From NCBI GenBank assembly GCA_910579775.1, contig CAJTUE010000004.1, forward strand, positions 1 through 64,000: a stretch of DNA of 64,000 bases, in the 5' to 3' direction. Numbering within the stretch: the first letter of the stretch is position 1; every line of letters begins with the position of its first letter. The position numbers were made by a program, and so were the translations under genes. The stretch is from an uncultured Oscillospiraceae bacterium (GTDB taxonomy: Bacteria; Bacillota; Clostridia; Oscillospirales; Oscillospiraceae). Positions 23,670-31,243 of this stretch are shown here, piece after piece. Under the pieces are notes generated by a model. It was not told the DNA's origin, searched no databases, and was given only the letters and a program-made list of their open reading frames with translations.

Positions 23670-24152
23670 CTATTGAGCTTTTTTGAGCCGTCTGCGGCGG
23701 CGGATGTAATGAAGCAGGAGATAGCATACGGCGCAGAGCACTCCGCCCAGCAGGTCGATGATCACGTCCTGGAGCTGACAGCTGCGGCCGGGGACGAAAT
23801 ACTGGTGGAGCTCGTCCAGGGCGGCCAGAACTCCGCACAGTCCCGCCGCAGCAGCGGCGCGCCGGAGGGGAGGAGGGAGGGGGTCCCGCAAGGCCCGCAG
23901 CAGCAGGGCGGTGAGGACGAAGAAGACGCCCATGTGGGCCGCCTTGCGCAGCAGGTAGGTGACCAGTTGAAAGAAGGCGTACTGGACCTCTGAGAGTACC
24001 CAGGGGTTATCCACGTCCCAGCGGAGCAGGTCAAAGGCCAGCCGGTCAGAGACCTCCCCGGAGGCCTCGCCGGTCTGGGCGGAGAAGAGGAAGATCAGAC
24101 CGTACCAAGCCGCCACCGCCAGCCAGGGCCAGTGTTTACGAAGAAATTTCAT
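23670..24152 (-). CDS. VanZ-family membrane protein
   Basis: 160 residues with four membrane helices. It has the VanZ signature FSAQTGEASGEVS near the N-terminus, RKAAHMGVFFVL in the middle and DELHQYFVPGRSCQLQDVIIDLLG. VanZ-like proteins are linked to glycopeptide tolerance and cell-envelope functions, but the exact activity is unknown. It follows the small Cys-protein gene without a gap (24153/24152) and ends a three-gene minus-strand run with ylbJ. Confidence 0.88.
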   Translation of the reverse strand: MKFLRKHWPWLAVAAWYGLIFLFSAQTGEASGEVSDRLAFDLLRWDVDNPWVLSEVQYAFFQLVTYLLRKAAHMGVFFVLTALLLRALRDPLPPPLRRAAAAAGLCGVLAALDELHQYFVPGRSCQLQDVIIDLLGGVLCAVCYLLLHYIRRRRRLKKAQ

Positions 24153-24359
24153 TTAAAGCTCAAAATCCTCCTGGGGCAGGTCCAGCTTGGGGGCCACCGG
24201 ACGGGGCGGGACCCGCTTCAGGGGGTCGTATTTGAACGCGCCGCAGGAGCTGCCGGGGGAGACGATCCCCCGCTTGGGGCAGATGATCTGCCCGTCCTCC
24301 AGGGGCGCGCCGTGGCGGCAATAGGTACAGCGGGGGTCGATCTTGTTTTCAAACAGCAT
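24153..24359 (-). CDS. Small four-cysteine protein, unrecognised
   Basis: 68 residues from ATG 24359 with GGGAGGGTC upstream. Cys11 and Cys14 (CTYC), Cys27 (ICPKRGIVS) and Cys39 (SSCGAF) could hold a zinc ion, in a zinc-ribbon-like layout, followed by a Pro-rich tail. It lies between ylbJ and the VanZ gene. Similar short proteins of this Cys pattern are common in Oscillospiraceae, but I do not recall a function. Confidence 0.75.
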   Translation of the reverse strand: MLFENKIDPRCTYCRHGAPLEDGQIICPKRGIVSPGSSCGAFKYDPLKRVPPRPVAPKLDLPQEDFEL

Positions 24360-24394
24360 GGGCGGGACCCTCCCAACAAAAGTCGTTGGAGATA

Positions 24395-25561
24395 TTATAC
24401 CACCTGCTTGCGCTTTTTGCCACAGAAAATCGAGAAAAAGAGAAATGCCAGGAAAAGGCACCAGGCCGCCACGGTGGAGGCGGTGAGGGCGGAGGGGAAA
24501 TCCAGGGCGGCGATGGCGTCCACCCGGTCGGCCAGGACCAAGCTGACGGGCAGGCCCTGGGGCAGGACGCGGGACAGCACCCACACCAGCGCGGCGGAGA
24601 CCCCGCCGTGGAGGAGCTTGCCCGCAAAATAGGTCCCTGACGAGAGGCCGGAGTCGGCCAGGAAGGCCAGCACCTGGCAGTGGATGGACACCCCCGCCCA
24701 CCCAAGCATGAACGCCGCCATGGCCGCCCGGCCCGCCAGGTGGCCGCTCCCCGTCAGCCCCGCCACCCCGGAAGACAGCTCTACCAGGCCGGTGAGTAGC
24801 CGCCCGGCCCACTGTGCGTCAAAGCCCAGGGGGGCAAAGGCGTGGCCCAGCATTTCCGCCAGAGCGGGGAGGACACCTGTCAGTGTCAGCAGCCGCAGGG
24901 CCACGGTGAAGAACAACACGAAGGCGCAGATGTTGAGGGTGGAGGTCATGGCTCCGGTGACCGCCTGGGTAAAGGCGGTGGTGAACCGCTTTGCCTGGAA
25001 GGTGGGAGCGGCACGAGTCTCACCCGCTTCCCGGGGGCCGTAAAAGCGAAAGACCAGCCCCACGATGCAGGAGGCAGCCATGTGGGTGAGATAAAGCAGG
25101 ATGCCGACCCGCCCGCTCTGGAACACCCCCGCGCCTACTACCCCCAGGATAAAGGCGGGACCGGAATTGTTGCAGAAGGCCAGCAGCCGCTGGGCCTCCG
25201 CCCGGGAGCACTGACCCTGCCGGTATAGTGTGATAGCCGTCCTTGCTCCCACGGGATAGCCGCCGATGAAGCCCAAGGCCAGGGCGGTGGCGCAGGAGCC
25301 GTTGACCCGAAAGAGGGGGCGCATCACCGGCTCCAGGGCGCGGCCCAGATATCCTGCCAGCCCCAGGTCCACCACCAGGGAGGACAGCACGAAGAAGGGG
25401 AACAGGGAGGGGACGATCACGTTGCCGCACAGCTCCAGCCCGGTCTTGGCTGCTGCCACGCACGCTTGGGGAAAGGCCATCAGTCCGGCGGTGGACACCG
25501 CCAGGGCCAGGCCGAAAAATAGGTCTCGGGTCCGTTGAGATCGAACGACGCGCCAGAGCAT
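24395..25561 (-). CDS. ylbJ: Sporulation integral membrane protein YlbJ
   Basis: 388 residues with 8-10 membrane helices and the nucleoside-transporter Gate pattern (GFIGGYPVGARTAITLYRQG, FCNNSGPAFILG). YlbJ is required for spore cortex formation in Bacillus and is under sigma-E. The start ATG 25561 has AAAGGAG. The divergent yqfC/yqfD are sporulation genes too, with possible sigma-E promoters on both strands between them. Confidence 0.87.
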   Translation of the reverse strand: MLWRVVRSQRTRDLFFGLALAVSTAGLMAFPQACVAAAKTGLELCGNVIVPSLFPFFVLSSLVVDLGLAGYLGRALEPVMRPLFRVNGSCATALALGFIGGYPVGARTAITLYRQGQCSRAEAQRLLAFCNNSGPAFILGVVGAGVFQSGRVGILLYLTHMAASCIVGLVFRFYGPREAGETRAAPTFQAKRFTTAFTQAVTGAMTSTLNICAFVLFFTVALRLLTLTGVLPALAEMLGHAFAPLGFDAQWAGRLLTGLVELSSGVAGLTGSGHLAGRAAMAAFMLGWAGVSIHCQVLAFLADSGLSSGTYFAGKLLHGGVSAALVWVLSRVLPQGLPVSLVLADRVDAIAALDFPSALTASTVAAWCLFLAFLFFSIFCGKKRKQVV

Positions 25562-25594
25562 AGGGTTGCACTCCTTTTCCGATGGGGGTCCGAT

Positions 25595-25622
25595 ATCCTA
25601 TGTCCCCACGGCTTGACCCTAT
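25595..25622 (-). promoter_or_regulatory. Possible sigma-E promoter of ylbJ
   Basis: Minus strand: GCATA (-35-like, 25624-25620), 17-nt spacer, CATAGGAT (25602-25595), close to the sigma-E form ATA-16/18-CATAnnnT. Confidence 0.35.
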
Positions 25623-25629
25623 GCAAGGC

Positions 25630-25656
25630 ATGGATGGAGCCTCCTGTGCATAAGGT
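25630..25656 (+). promoter_or_regulatory. Possible sigma-E promoter of yqfC
   Basis: ATGG in the -35 position, 16-nt spacer and CATAAGGT (25649-25656), matching the sigma-E -10 form. -35 is weak. In Bacillus yqfCD is under sigma-E. Confidence 0.3.
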
Positions 25657-25676
25657 TTTGGAACGGAGGTGGGGAC

Positions 25677-25958
25677 ATGGAGGAACGGGTACGGCGACGG
25701 GGGTTCGCGGAGAAGCTGGCCCAGCTTTTCGACCTGCCCGCCGACGCGGTGGCGGGTCTGCCGCTCATCGAGCTGATCGGCGACAAGCAGCTTCGGGTGG
25801 AGAACCACCGGGGCATTTTGGCCTACGACCCCAGAGAGATACACATCGGCGGGGGTAAGGTGGCCATTCGGGTGAAAGGGCTGGACATGGAGCTGAAGGT
25901 GATGAACGCGGGGGAACTGCTCATTACGGGGCAGATCTTCGGCGTGGAGCTGGAATAG
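25677..25958 (+). CDS. yqfC: Sporulation protein YqfC (YabP family)
   Basis: 93 residues, the usual size. It contains the YabP/YqfC fold with IELIGDKQLRVENHRGILAYDPREI and AGELLITGQIFGVEL. It works in the mother cell in spore assembly; the Bacillus homologue is sigma-E dependent. ATG 25677 has GGAGGTGGGG upstream. It is 10 nt before yqfD, a conserved pair. Confidence 0.92.
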   Translation: MEERVRRRGFAEKLAQLFDLPADAVAGLPLIELIGDKQLRVENHRGILAYDPREIHIGGGKVAIRVKGLDMELKVMNAGELLITGQIFGVELE

Positions 25959-25968
25959 GAGGGAGCGT

Positions 25969-27162
25969 ATGCGGCAGGCGGCCAACGCCGTTCGGGGCTG
26001 GGCGGAGGTGCGGGTCCGGGGGGGCGACTGCGAGGAGTTTTTCAACCGCTGTGCCCGGGAGGGTATCGGCTTTTGGTGGGCCAAACGGCTGGACGAGGTC
26101 ACCTGGACGTGCCGGGTGGCCTTTTTGGACGCGGGCAAGGTCACTGCTCTGGGACAGAAGGGGCAGTGGGAGGTGCGGCTGCTCCGCCGGGGCGGCCTGC
26201 CGGGGGTGTTCTGGAAGCTGCGCCGGCGGTACGCCTTTTTGGCGGGGATGGCGGCCTGCGTAGTGGTGGTGGCGGTGCTCAGTCAATTCATCGTGAAGGT
26301 AGAGGTGTCGGGCAACGTGAAGGTGCCCACCGGGGCCATTCTCACCCAGCTGCGGGCCCAGGGGGTGCGTCCCGGCGCCTTTGGACCGGGGCTGGATACC
26401 CGGCAGATCAGCCACGCGGTCATTTTGGAGCTGCCCGAGCTCTCCTGGATGTCCATCAACCGCCACGGCATGGTGGCGGAGGTGCTGGTGCGGGAGGGGA
26501 ACCCCCGGCCCGAGCTGATGGAAGAAGACGAGCCCGCCCACATCGTGGCCAAATACCCCGGTATCATCACCAAGGTGCAGGCTACTCGCGGCCAGCAGCT
26601 GGTGGAGAAGGGAGACACGGTGGCGGCAGGAGATACCCTGATCGGCAGCTGGGTGGACTTTGTGGAGCCGGAGGGGAGCGCCATCGACCTGGGAGGCATG
26701 ACCGTCCGGGCCACAGGGAAGGTGTGGGCCCGCACCTGGCACACCCTCCGGGCGTCCATCCCCCTGAACGCCTCGGCCAAGGAGTACACCGGGCGGGAGA
26801 GGACCCGCTGGAGCCTGGAAATTTTGGGACGAAACGTAAAAATTTTCCCCGGGGGTGGAATTTCCTATGAGAGGTATGATAAAATAACAAAATACCATAC
26901 TCCCGCTTTGCCCGATGGCAGGGAGCTGCCCATCTCCCTGCGCCGGGAGGTGTGCCGGGAATACACCATGGCGGAAAGCCCCATCGACGTGGAAAAGGGA
27001 GAGGTCATCCTCCGGGCTGCCCTGGAGGAACAGCTGGCTGCCCGGGTGGACAAGGGGGACGTGCTGAAAACCGACTGGAGCGTACAGGAGCAGAACGGCC
27101 TGCTGGTGGCGACTCTGTTGGCGGAGTGCGAGCAGGAAATTGGAGTGACCATAGAAGAGTGA
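25969..27162 (+). CDS. yqfD: Sporulation protein YqfD (SpoIV-like)
   Basis: 397 residues, normal length. N-terminal soluble part, one membrane helix at about residues 87-105 (FLAGMAACVVVVAVLS), then an extracytoplasmic domain with FGPGLDTRQISHAVILELPELSWMSINRHG and KTDWSVQEQNGLLVATLLAECEQEIGVT. It is a stage IV sporulation membrane protein. It has GGAGGGAG upstream and is cotranscribed with yqfC. Followed by an unusual structured intergenic segment, then phoH. Confidence 0.93.
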   Translation: MRQAANAVRGWAEVRVRGGDCEEFFNRCAREGIGFWWAKRLDEVTWTCRVAFLDAGKVTALGQKGQWEVRLLRRGGLPGVFWKLRRRYAFLAGMAACVVVVAVLSQFIVKVEVSGNVKVPTGAILTQLRAQGVRPGAFGPGLDTRQISHAVILELPELSWMSINRHGMVAEVLVREGNPRPELMEEDEPAHIVAKYPGIITKVQATRGQQLVEKGDTVAAGDTLIGSWVDFVEPEGSAIDLGGMTVRATGKVWARTWHTLRASIPLNASAKEYTGRERTRWSLEILGRNVKIFPGGGISYERYDKITKYHTPALPDGRELPISLRREVCREYTMAESPIDVEKGEVILRAALEEQLAARVDKGDVLKTDWSVQEQNGLLVATLLAECEQEIGVTIEE

Positions 27163-27167
27163 GCGTA

Positions 27168-27271
27168 GACGTGCCGGTTCGGATGGACCGGAGCGAGGAT
27201 CGAATTGGTAAGGCGGCAGAGCCGCCGCGATTTGATCCGAGACGGAGGGAAGCCGAACCGAACAGCGCGTC
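27168..27271 (+). ncRNA. Structured RNA element candidate upstream of phoH
   Basis: The ends pair: 27168-27174 with 27265-27271 (7 bp), then 27175-27182 with 27253-27260 (8 bp). Inside, 27197-27207 pairs with 27228-27238 (11 bp with wobbles) and closes on hairpin 27212-27217/27221-27226 (GGCGGC AGA GCCGCC). The side strands are purine-rich (GGAGCGAGG and GAGACGGAGGGAAG). The RNA would precede the phoH ribosome site. It is not a known family I recognise, and could also be a genomic repeat. Confidence 0.5.
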
Positions 27272-27317
27272 CAACGCGAGCTTGACAGCCCCAACCTATA
27301 CAAAGGAGACACAAAAG

Positions 27318-28286
27318 ATGTTTGAGCAGAGTATCAGCATGGAGCGCATGGAGGAGGCGGTGAACCTCTTCGGCTCCTTCGATGAGAATATCCGCATCCT
27401 GGAGGAGAGCCTTCGCGTGACGGTGGTGTCACGGGACTCGGAGCTGAAGGTCTCAGGCGAGCCGGAAAATGTGATGCTGGCGGTGAAGGCCATCCAGGGC
27501 CTGTTGGCCCTCTCCACACGGGGGGAAAGCATCAACGAGCAGAACGTGCGCTACGTGCTGGAGCTGGTCCGCGCCGGGGCGGAGGACAAGATCGGAGAGA
27601 TCGCCGCCGACGTGCTGTGCGTTACCGCCAAGGGCAAGCCCATCAAGGCCAAGACCATCGGCCAGAAGAAATATGTGGAGGCCATCGCCAAGAACGCCGT
27701 GACCCTGGGCGTGGGTCCCGCGGGCACGGGCAAGACCTATCTGGCGGTGGCCGCCGCCGTGGCCGCCTTCCGGGACAAGCAGGTCAACCGCATCATTTTG
27801 ACCCGCCCCGCTGTGGAGGCGGGGGAGCGGCTGGGCTTCCTTCCCGGCGACCTGCAGAGCAAGGTGGACCCCTACCTGCGGCCCCTCTACGACGCGCTGT
27901 TTGAAATGCTGGGCCCGGAGACCTACCAGAAATATCTGGAGCGGGGGAACATCGAGGTAGCTCCCCTGGCCTATATGCGCGGCCGCACGTTGGACGACAG
28001 CTTCATCATCCTGGACGAGGCCCAGAATACCTCCCGGGAGCAGATGAAAATGTTTTTGACCCGTATGGGCTTTGGCTCCAAGATCGTCATCACCGGCGAC
28101 GTGACCCAGATCGATCTGCCGGCGGACAAGCAGTCGGGCCTCAAGGAGGCCATGCGGGTGCTCAAGGGGGTAGAGGATATCGCCATCTGCCGCCTCACAG
28201 GCTCCGACGTGGTGCGCCATGTCATCGTCCAGCGCATCATTAAGGCATACGAGGACGACGAGAAACGGAGGACGAAAAAGCCATGA
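27318..28286 (+). CDS. phoH: PhoH-family ATPase
   Basis: 322 residues. ATG 27318 has AAAGGAG 7 nt before it. Walker A GPAGTGKT, Walker B FIILDEAQNT, and SKIVITGDVTQIDLP are family motifs; an N-terminal KH-like part is present. PhoH proteins are ATPases with RNA-related roles, and the coupling with ybeY (ATGA overlap) is conserved in Firmicutes, suggesting a part in rRNA processing. Confidence 0.95.
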   Translation: MFEQSISMERMEEAVNLFGSFDENIRILEESLRVTVVSRDSELKVSGEPENVMLAVKAIQGLLALSTRGESINEQNVRYVLELVRAGAEDKIGEIAADVLCVTAKGKPIKAKTIGQKKYVEAIAKNAVTLGVGPAGTGKTYLAVAAAVAAFRDKQVNRIILTRPAVEAGERLGFLPGDLQSKVDPYLRPLYDALFEMLGPETYQKYLERGNIEVAPLAYMRGRTLDDSFIILDEAQNTSREQMKMFLTRMGFGSKIVITGDVTQIDLPADKQSGLKEAMRVLKGVEDIAICRLTGSDVVRHVIVQRIIKAYEDDEKRRTKKP

Positions 28287-28780
28287 GAAAGAGCCACTAT
28301 ATTCCCGTCACCGCCGACGTGCCGGGGATCAACGACGGCCTCAGGGCGTTGATCCGCAAGTGCGTCCGCACCGCTCTGGCGGCGGAGGGGGTGGACGTGC
28401 CCTGCGAGATCAACGTCCTTATCACCAACGACGCGGGTATCCGGGCGGTCAACCAAGAGATGCGAAACGTGGACGCGGCCACCGACGTTTTGAGCTTTCC
28501 CATGTTCGATTTCTCGCCGGGGGACAAGCCCTCCCCGGACGACGCCGACCCCGCCACCGGGTTGGTGCCCCTGGGGGATATGCTGATCTCCTGGCCCCAC
28601 GTCACCGCCCAGGCCAAGGAATACGGCCACTCCAACCGCCGGGAGCTGGCCTATCTCACCGTACATTCCGTTTTGCATCTGCTGGGCTACGACCACCTGG
28701 ACGAAGGGCCGATGAAGGCCCAAATGCGTGGGCGGGAAGAGGCCATTATGGAGCTTTTGGGGCTGCCCAGAAAGAAGTGA
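28283..28780 (+). CDS. ybeY: Endoribonuclease YbeY
   Basis: 165 residues. The zinc site HSVLHLLGYDHLDEG (H3 motif) is present, as is ATDVLSFPMFD. It matures 16S rRNA 3' ends and takes part in ribosome quality control. It overlaps phoH by 4 bp and sits in the conserved phoH-ybeY-era neighbourhood, although here it is separated from era by an acyltransferase and an XRE module. Confidence 0.95.
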   Translation: MRKSHYIPVTADVPGINDGLRALIRKCVRTALAAEGVDVPCEINVLITNDAGIRAVNQEMRNVDAATDVLSFPMFDFSPGDKPSPDDADPATGLVPLGDMLISWPHVTAQAKEYGHSNRRELAYLTVHSVLHLLGYDHLDEGPMKAQMRGREEAIMELLGLPRKK

Positions 28781-28785
28781 GAGAG

Positions 28786-29829
28786 ATGTCGGAGACGGTC
28801 AACAAGCGGAGCTTCGGCCTCGATCTGGTGCGGGCCGCGGCGGGGGTGCTGGTGCTCAGCGTCCACTTTTTCCTCAACAACGGCTTTTACCAGACCCCGG
28901 CGGCGGGCGGGACCATGCTGTTGGCGTGTATGGCACGGATGCTGTGCATGACCTGCGTGCCCCTGTTTCTGGTGCTCACGGGGTACACCTGCATCCACCG
29001 GGAGTGGTCCAAGGCATACTACCGCAAGCTGCTGCCCGTCCTGCTCACCTATCTGGGGGCGAGCGGGATCTGTCTGGTGTTTCGGGTGGCGGTGCTGAAG
29101 GAGGCGATCTCCCCCCTCGGCATGGTGCGGCGGGTGCTTGACTTCTCCGCCGCGCCTTACGCATGGTACATCGAGATGTACATCGGCCTGTTTCTGCTCA
29201 GTCCCTTCTTGAACGCCGCGTGGAAGGCCCTGAACGACAAGGCCAAGGGGGCGTTAGTGCTGACCCTGTTCGCTATGACCGCCCTGCCCGGCCTGGCCAA
29301 CCACTTTGGACAGGTCCTGCCCCAGTGGTGGGTGACGGTCTACCCCCTGACCTACTACGTGCTGGGTGCGTGGCTGAGGGAACATCCTCTCAAGGCCAAG
29401 AGCTGGCAGCTCCTGCTGGGCTGGGCGGCCCTGGCGGCGGTCATGGGCGCAGCAGGGTATCTCAACGCCAAGAGTGGGCCGTATAGCTGGCTTCCCGAGG
29501 ACAGCTGGGGGAGCTGGTCCCTGACCCTCCAGGCCGCGCTGCTCTTTTCCGCCCTGGTGAAGGCCAAGACTCCGCCGCGGCCCGTCAAATGGCTGGTGGA
29601 GCGGTTGGCGAAGCTGTCCCTGGGGATGTATCTGGTGTCCTATGTGGCCGACCAGTTGGTCTACCCCAAGCTCGCCGCCGCCGTTCCCGCCGCCCACCAG
29701 CGGCTGTGGTGGATGGCCCCTACGGTGCTGGCGACTGTGACCCTCTCCTGCCTCCTGGCCCAGGTGATCGACTGGGTGGTCGGCGCGGTGATGCGGGGGA
29801 TGGAACGGGGACGGAAAAAGGGCGCGTGA
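28786..29829 (+). CDS. Membrane acyltransferase, family 3 (OafA-like)
   Basis: 347 residues with about ten membrane helices. It starts MSETVNKRSFGLDLVRAAAGVLVLSVHFF with the conserved R and H of the acyltransferase-3 family (HFF active-site His). It would transfer acetyl or succinyl groups to a sugar or lipid at the membrane. The start is 6 nt after ybeY's stop. It is unusual in the phoH-ybeY-era context, so probably a lineage-specific addition. Confidence 0.85.
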   Translation: MSETVNKRSFGLDLVRAAAGVLVLSVHFFLNNGFYQTPAAGGTMLLACMARMLCMTCVPLFLVLTGYTCIHREWSKAYYRKLLPVLLTYLGASGICLVFRVAVLKEAISPLGMVRRVLDFSAAPYAWYIEMYIGLFLLSPFLNAAWKALNDKAKGALVLTLFAMTALPGLANHFGQVLPQWWVTVYPLTYYVLGAWLREHPLKAKSWQLLLGWAALAAVMGAAGYLNAKSGPYSWLPEDSWGSWSLTLQAALLFSALVKAKTPPRPVKWLVERLAKLSLGMYLVSYVADQLVYPKLAAAVPAAHQRLWWMAPTVLATVTLSCLLAQVIDWVVGAVMRGMERGRKKGA

Positions 29830-29853
29830 CGGAATGGAAGGAGGACGAGTATT

Positions 29854-29922
29854 ATGCGCCGTAAGCCTCAAATGACCTCCAGCCCTGCCGCGGCGATCTG
29901 GAGGCCCAGACGGAGACCTTGA
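29854..29922 (+). pseudogene. Orphan ribosome site and ATG, 22 codons
   Basis: GGAGGACG lies 7 nt before ATG 29854, which leads to a frame of 22 codons (MRRKPQM...) ending in TGA. The frame overlaps the opposite-strand 60-residue gene. It looks like the intact start of a gene that once followed the acyltransferase and was cut off. The XRE module may have replaced it. Confidence 0.4.
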
Positions 29923-30050
29923 TAGAAAGCGTAGAGGCCGTGGCCCTTCATAGGGTTATCCCGCAGATAGTCGGGCCACCGTTCCGGGTTGGGAGCCAGG
30001 ACAAAATAGGGATACAGAGTTTCTACAATGTCGGGAATTTGATTATCCAT
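29868..30050 (-). CDS. Small protein under XRE control, unrecognised
   Basis: 60 residues from ATG 30050, with AGAGGG upstream. Beginning MDNQIPDIVETLYPYFVLAPNPERW and ending in a hydrophobic stretch (LRLGLQIAAAGLEVI). No family recognised. It is divergent from the XRE regulator and driven by a near-perfect promoter with an operator palindrome directly after the -10. It may be a module partner, such as a toxin or effector, but this is inference. Confidence 0.65.
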   Translation of the reverse strand: MDNQIPDIVETLYPYFVLAPNPERWPDYLRDNPMKGHGLYAFYQGLRLGLQIAAAGLEVI

Positions 30051-30065
30051 GATGAAAACCCTCTA

Positions 30066-30083
30066 ACGTACATTTATGTACGT
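30066..30083. promoter_or_regulatory. Operator palindrome of the XRE module
   Basis: ACGTACAT-TT-ATGTACGT, 8-bp arms around two bases, adjoining the -10 of the 60-residue gene's promoter, so bound regulator would block transcription. Likely target of the regulator at 30128. Confidence 0.75.
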
Positions 30084-30112
30084 ATTATACACGGCAAATA
30101 TATACATGTCAA
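30084..30112 (-). promoter_or_regulatory. Promoter of the small XRE-module gene
   Basis: Minus strand: TTGACA (30112-30107), 17-nt spacer, TATAAT (30089-30084). Exact consensus hexamers. Confidence 0.85.
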
Positions 30113-30127
30113 GAGGGGAGTGGTATA

Positions 30128-30346
30128 ATGCTTTTTAACGAGAGATTGAAAGCCTTGCGCACGGAAAGAAAATTGACGCAAAAGGAGGCGGCCGCGGCGT
30201 TAGAACTGAATTACCGGCATTACCAACGTCTGGAGGCGGAGGGCAACACCCCCAACTTCGCCAATCTGGTGCTCATCGCGGACTTCTTTGGTGTGTCCAT
30301 GGACTACCTGGCGGGCCGCACCGACAAGCAGGAGGTCAACCAATGA
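30128..30346 (+). CDS. XRE-family transcriptional regulator
   Basis: 72 residues consisting almost only of a Cro/CI helix-turn-helix (LKALRTERKLTQKEAAAALELNYRHYQRLEAEGNTPNFANLV) and a short tail. It has GGGGAG upstream. It is a likely repressor of the divergent 60-residue gene through the palindrome at 30066-30083. Its stop overlaps the era start by 4 bp, so era is translationally coupled to a non-essential regulator, an odd arrangement. Confidence 0.9.
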   Translation: MLFNERLKALRTERKLTQKEAAAALELNYRHYQRLEAEGNTPNFANLVLIADFFGVSMDYLAGRTDKQEVNQ

Positions 30347-31242
30347 ACCAAATGAAAAAATGCGGCGTGATCTCTATTGTGGGCCGGCCCAATGTGGGCA
30401 AGTCCACGTTGACCAACGCCCTGGTGGGGGAGAAGATCGCCATCGTCTCCCCCAAGCCCCAGACCACCCGCAACCGCATCACCGGGGTGGTGAACCGCCC
30501 GGAGGGACAGCTGGTGTTGCTGGACACGCCGGGGCTTCACCGGGCCCACAACAAGCTGGACGAATACATGACCCAGACCGTCCGCCACAGCGTGGCCGAT
30601 GTGGACGGGGTATTCCTGCTGGTGGAGCCTGTGGCCAAGATCGGCGAGCCGGAGCAGGAGCTCATCGCCCGGATCAAGGCCTTGGGCGCGCCCGCGGTGC
30701 TGGTCATTAACAAGGTGGACACGGTGAAAAAGGAGGACCTGCTGGCGGTGATGGCGGCCTACGGCCAGGCCCACGGCTGGCGGGCCATTTTGCCCATCTC
30801 CGCCAAGACGAAAGAGGGGCTGGAGGAGCTGACCGCTCTTGCCATGGAGCTGTTGCCCGTCGGCCCGGCCTTGTTCCCCGAGGACATGACCACCGACCAG
30901 CCCGAGCGGCAGGTGTGCGCGGAAATCTTGCGGGAGAAGTTGCTCTTGTGCCTCGACAAGGAAGTCCCCCACGGCACGGCGGTGGAGCTGACCCGCTTTG
31001 CCCAGCGGGACCGGGACGATGTGATTGAGTGCGAGGCCACCATTTACTGCGAGAAGGAGAGCCACAAGGGCATCATCATCGGCAAAAAGGGCGCGATGCT
31101 GAAAAGGATCTCTACCCTGGCCCGGGAGGACATGGAGCGGTTCATGGGGGCGAAGGTGTTTTTGGAGACCTGGGTGAAGGTGAAGGAGAACTGGCGGGCC
31201 AGCCTGAGCCAGGTGCAGAACTTCGGCTACCGGGAGGAATAA
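30343..31242 (+). CDS. era: GTPase Era
   Basis: 299 residues, the usual length. G1 GRPNVGKST, G3 DTPGL and G4 NKVD, then the KH RNA-binding domain with GKKGAMLKRI. It binds the 3' end of 16S rRNA in small-subunit assembly. It overlaps the XRE gene by ATGA and is followed one base later by recO, the usual era-recO order in Firmicutes. Confidence 0.97.
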   Translation: MNQMKKCGVISIVGRPNVGKSTLTNALVGEKIAIVSPKPQTTRNRITGVVNRPEGQLVLLDTPGLHRAHNKLDEYMTQTVRHSVADVDGVFLLVEPVAKIGEPEQELIARIKALGAPAVLVINKVDTVKKEDLLAVMAAYGQAHGWRAILPISAKTKEGLEELTALAMELLPVGPALFPEDMTTDQPERQVCAEILREKLLLCLDKEVPHGTAVELTRFAQRDRDDVIECEATIYCEKESHKGIIIGKKGAMLKRISTLAREDMERFMGAKVFLETWVKVKENWRASLSQVQNFGYREE

Positions 31243-31243
31243 C

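Noticed and set aside
27168..27271. A tRNA in the folded element before phoH
   Set aside because: No acceptor/T-arm pattern (GGTTCRANNCC) or CCA context and the arms do not make a cloverleaf.
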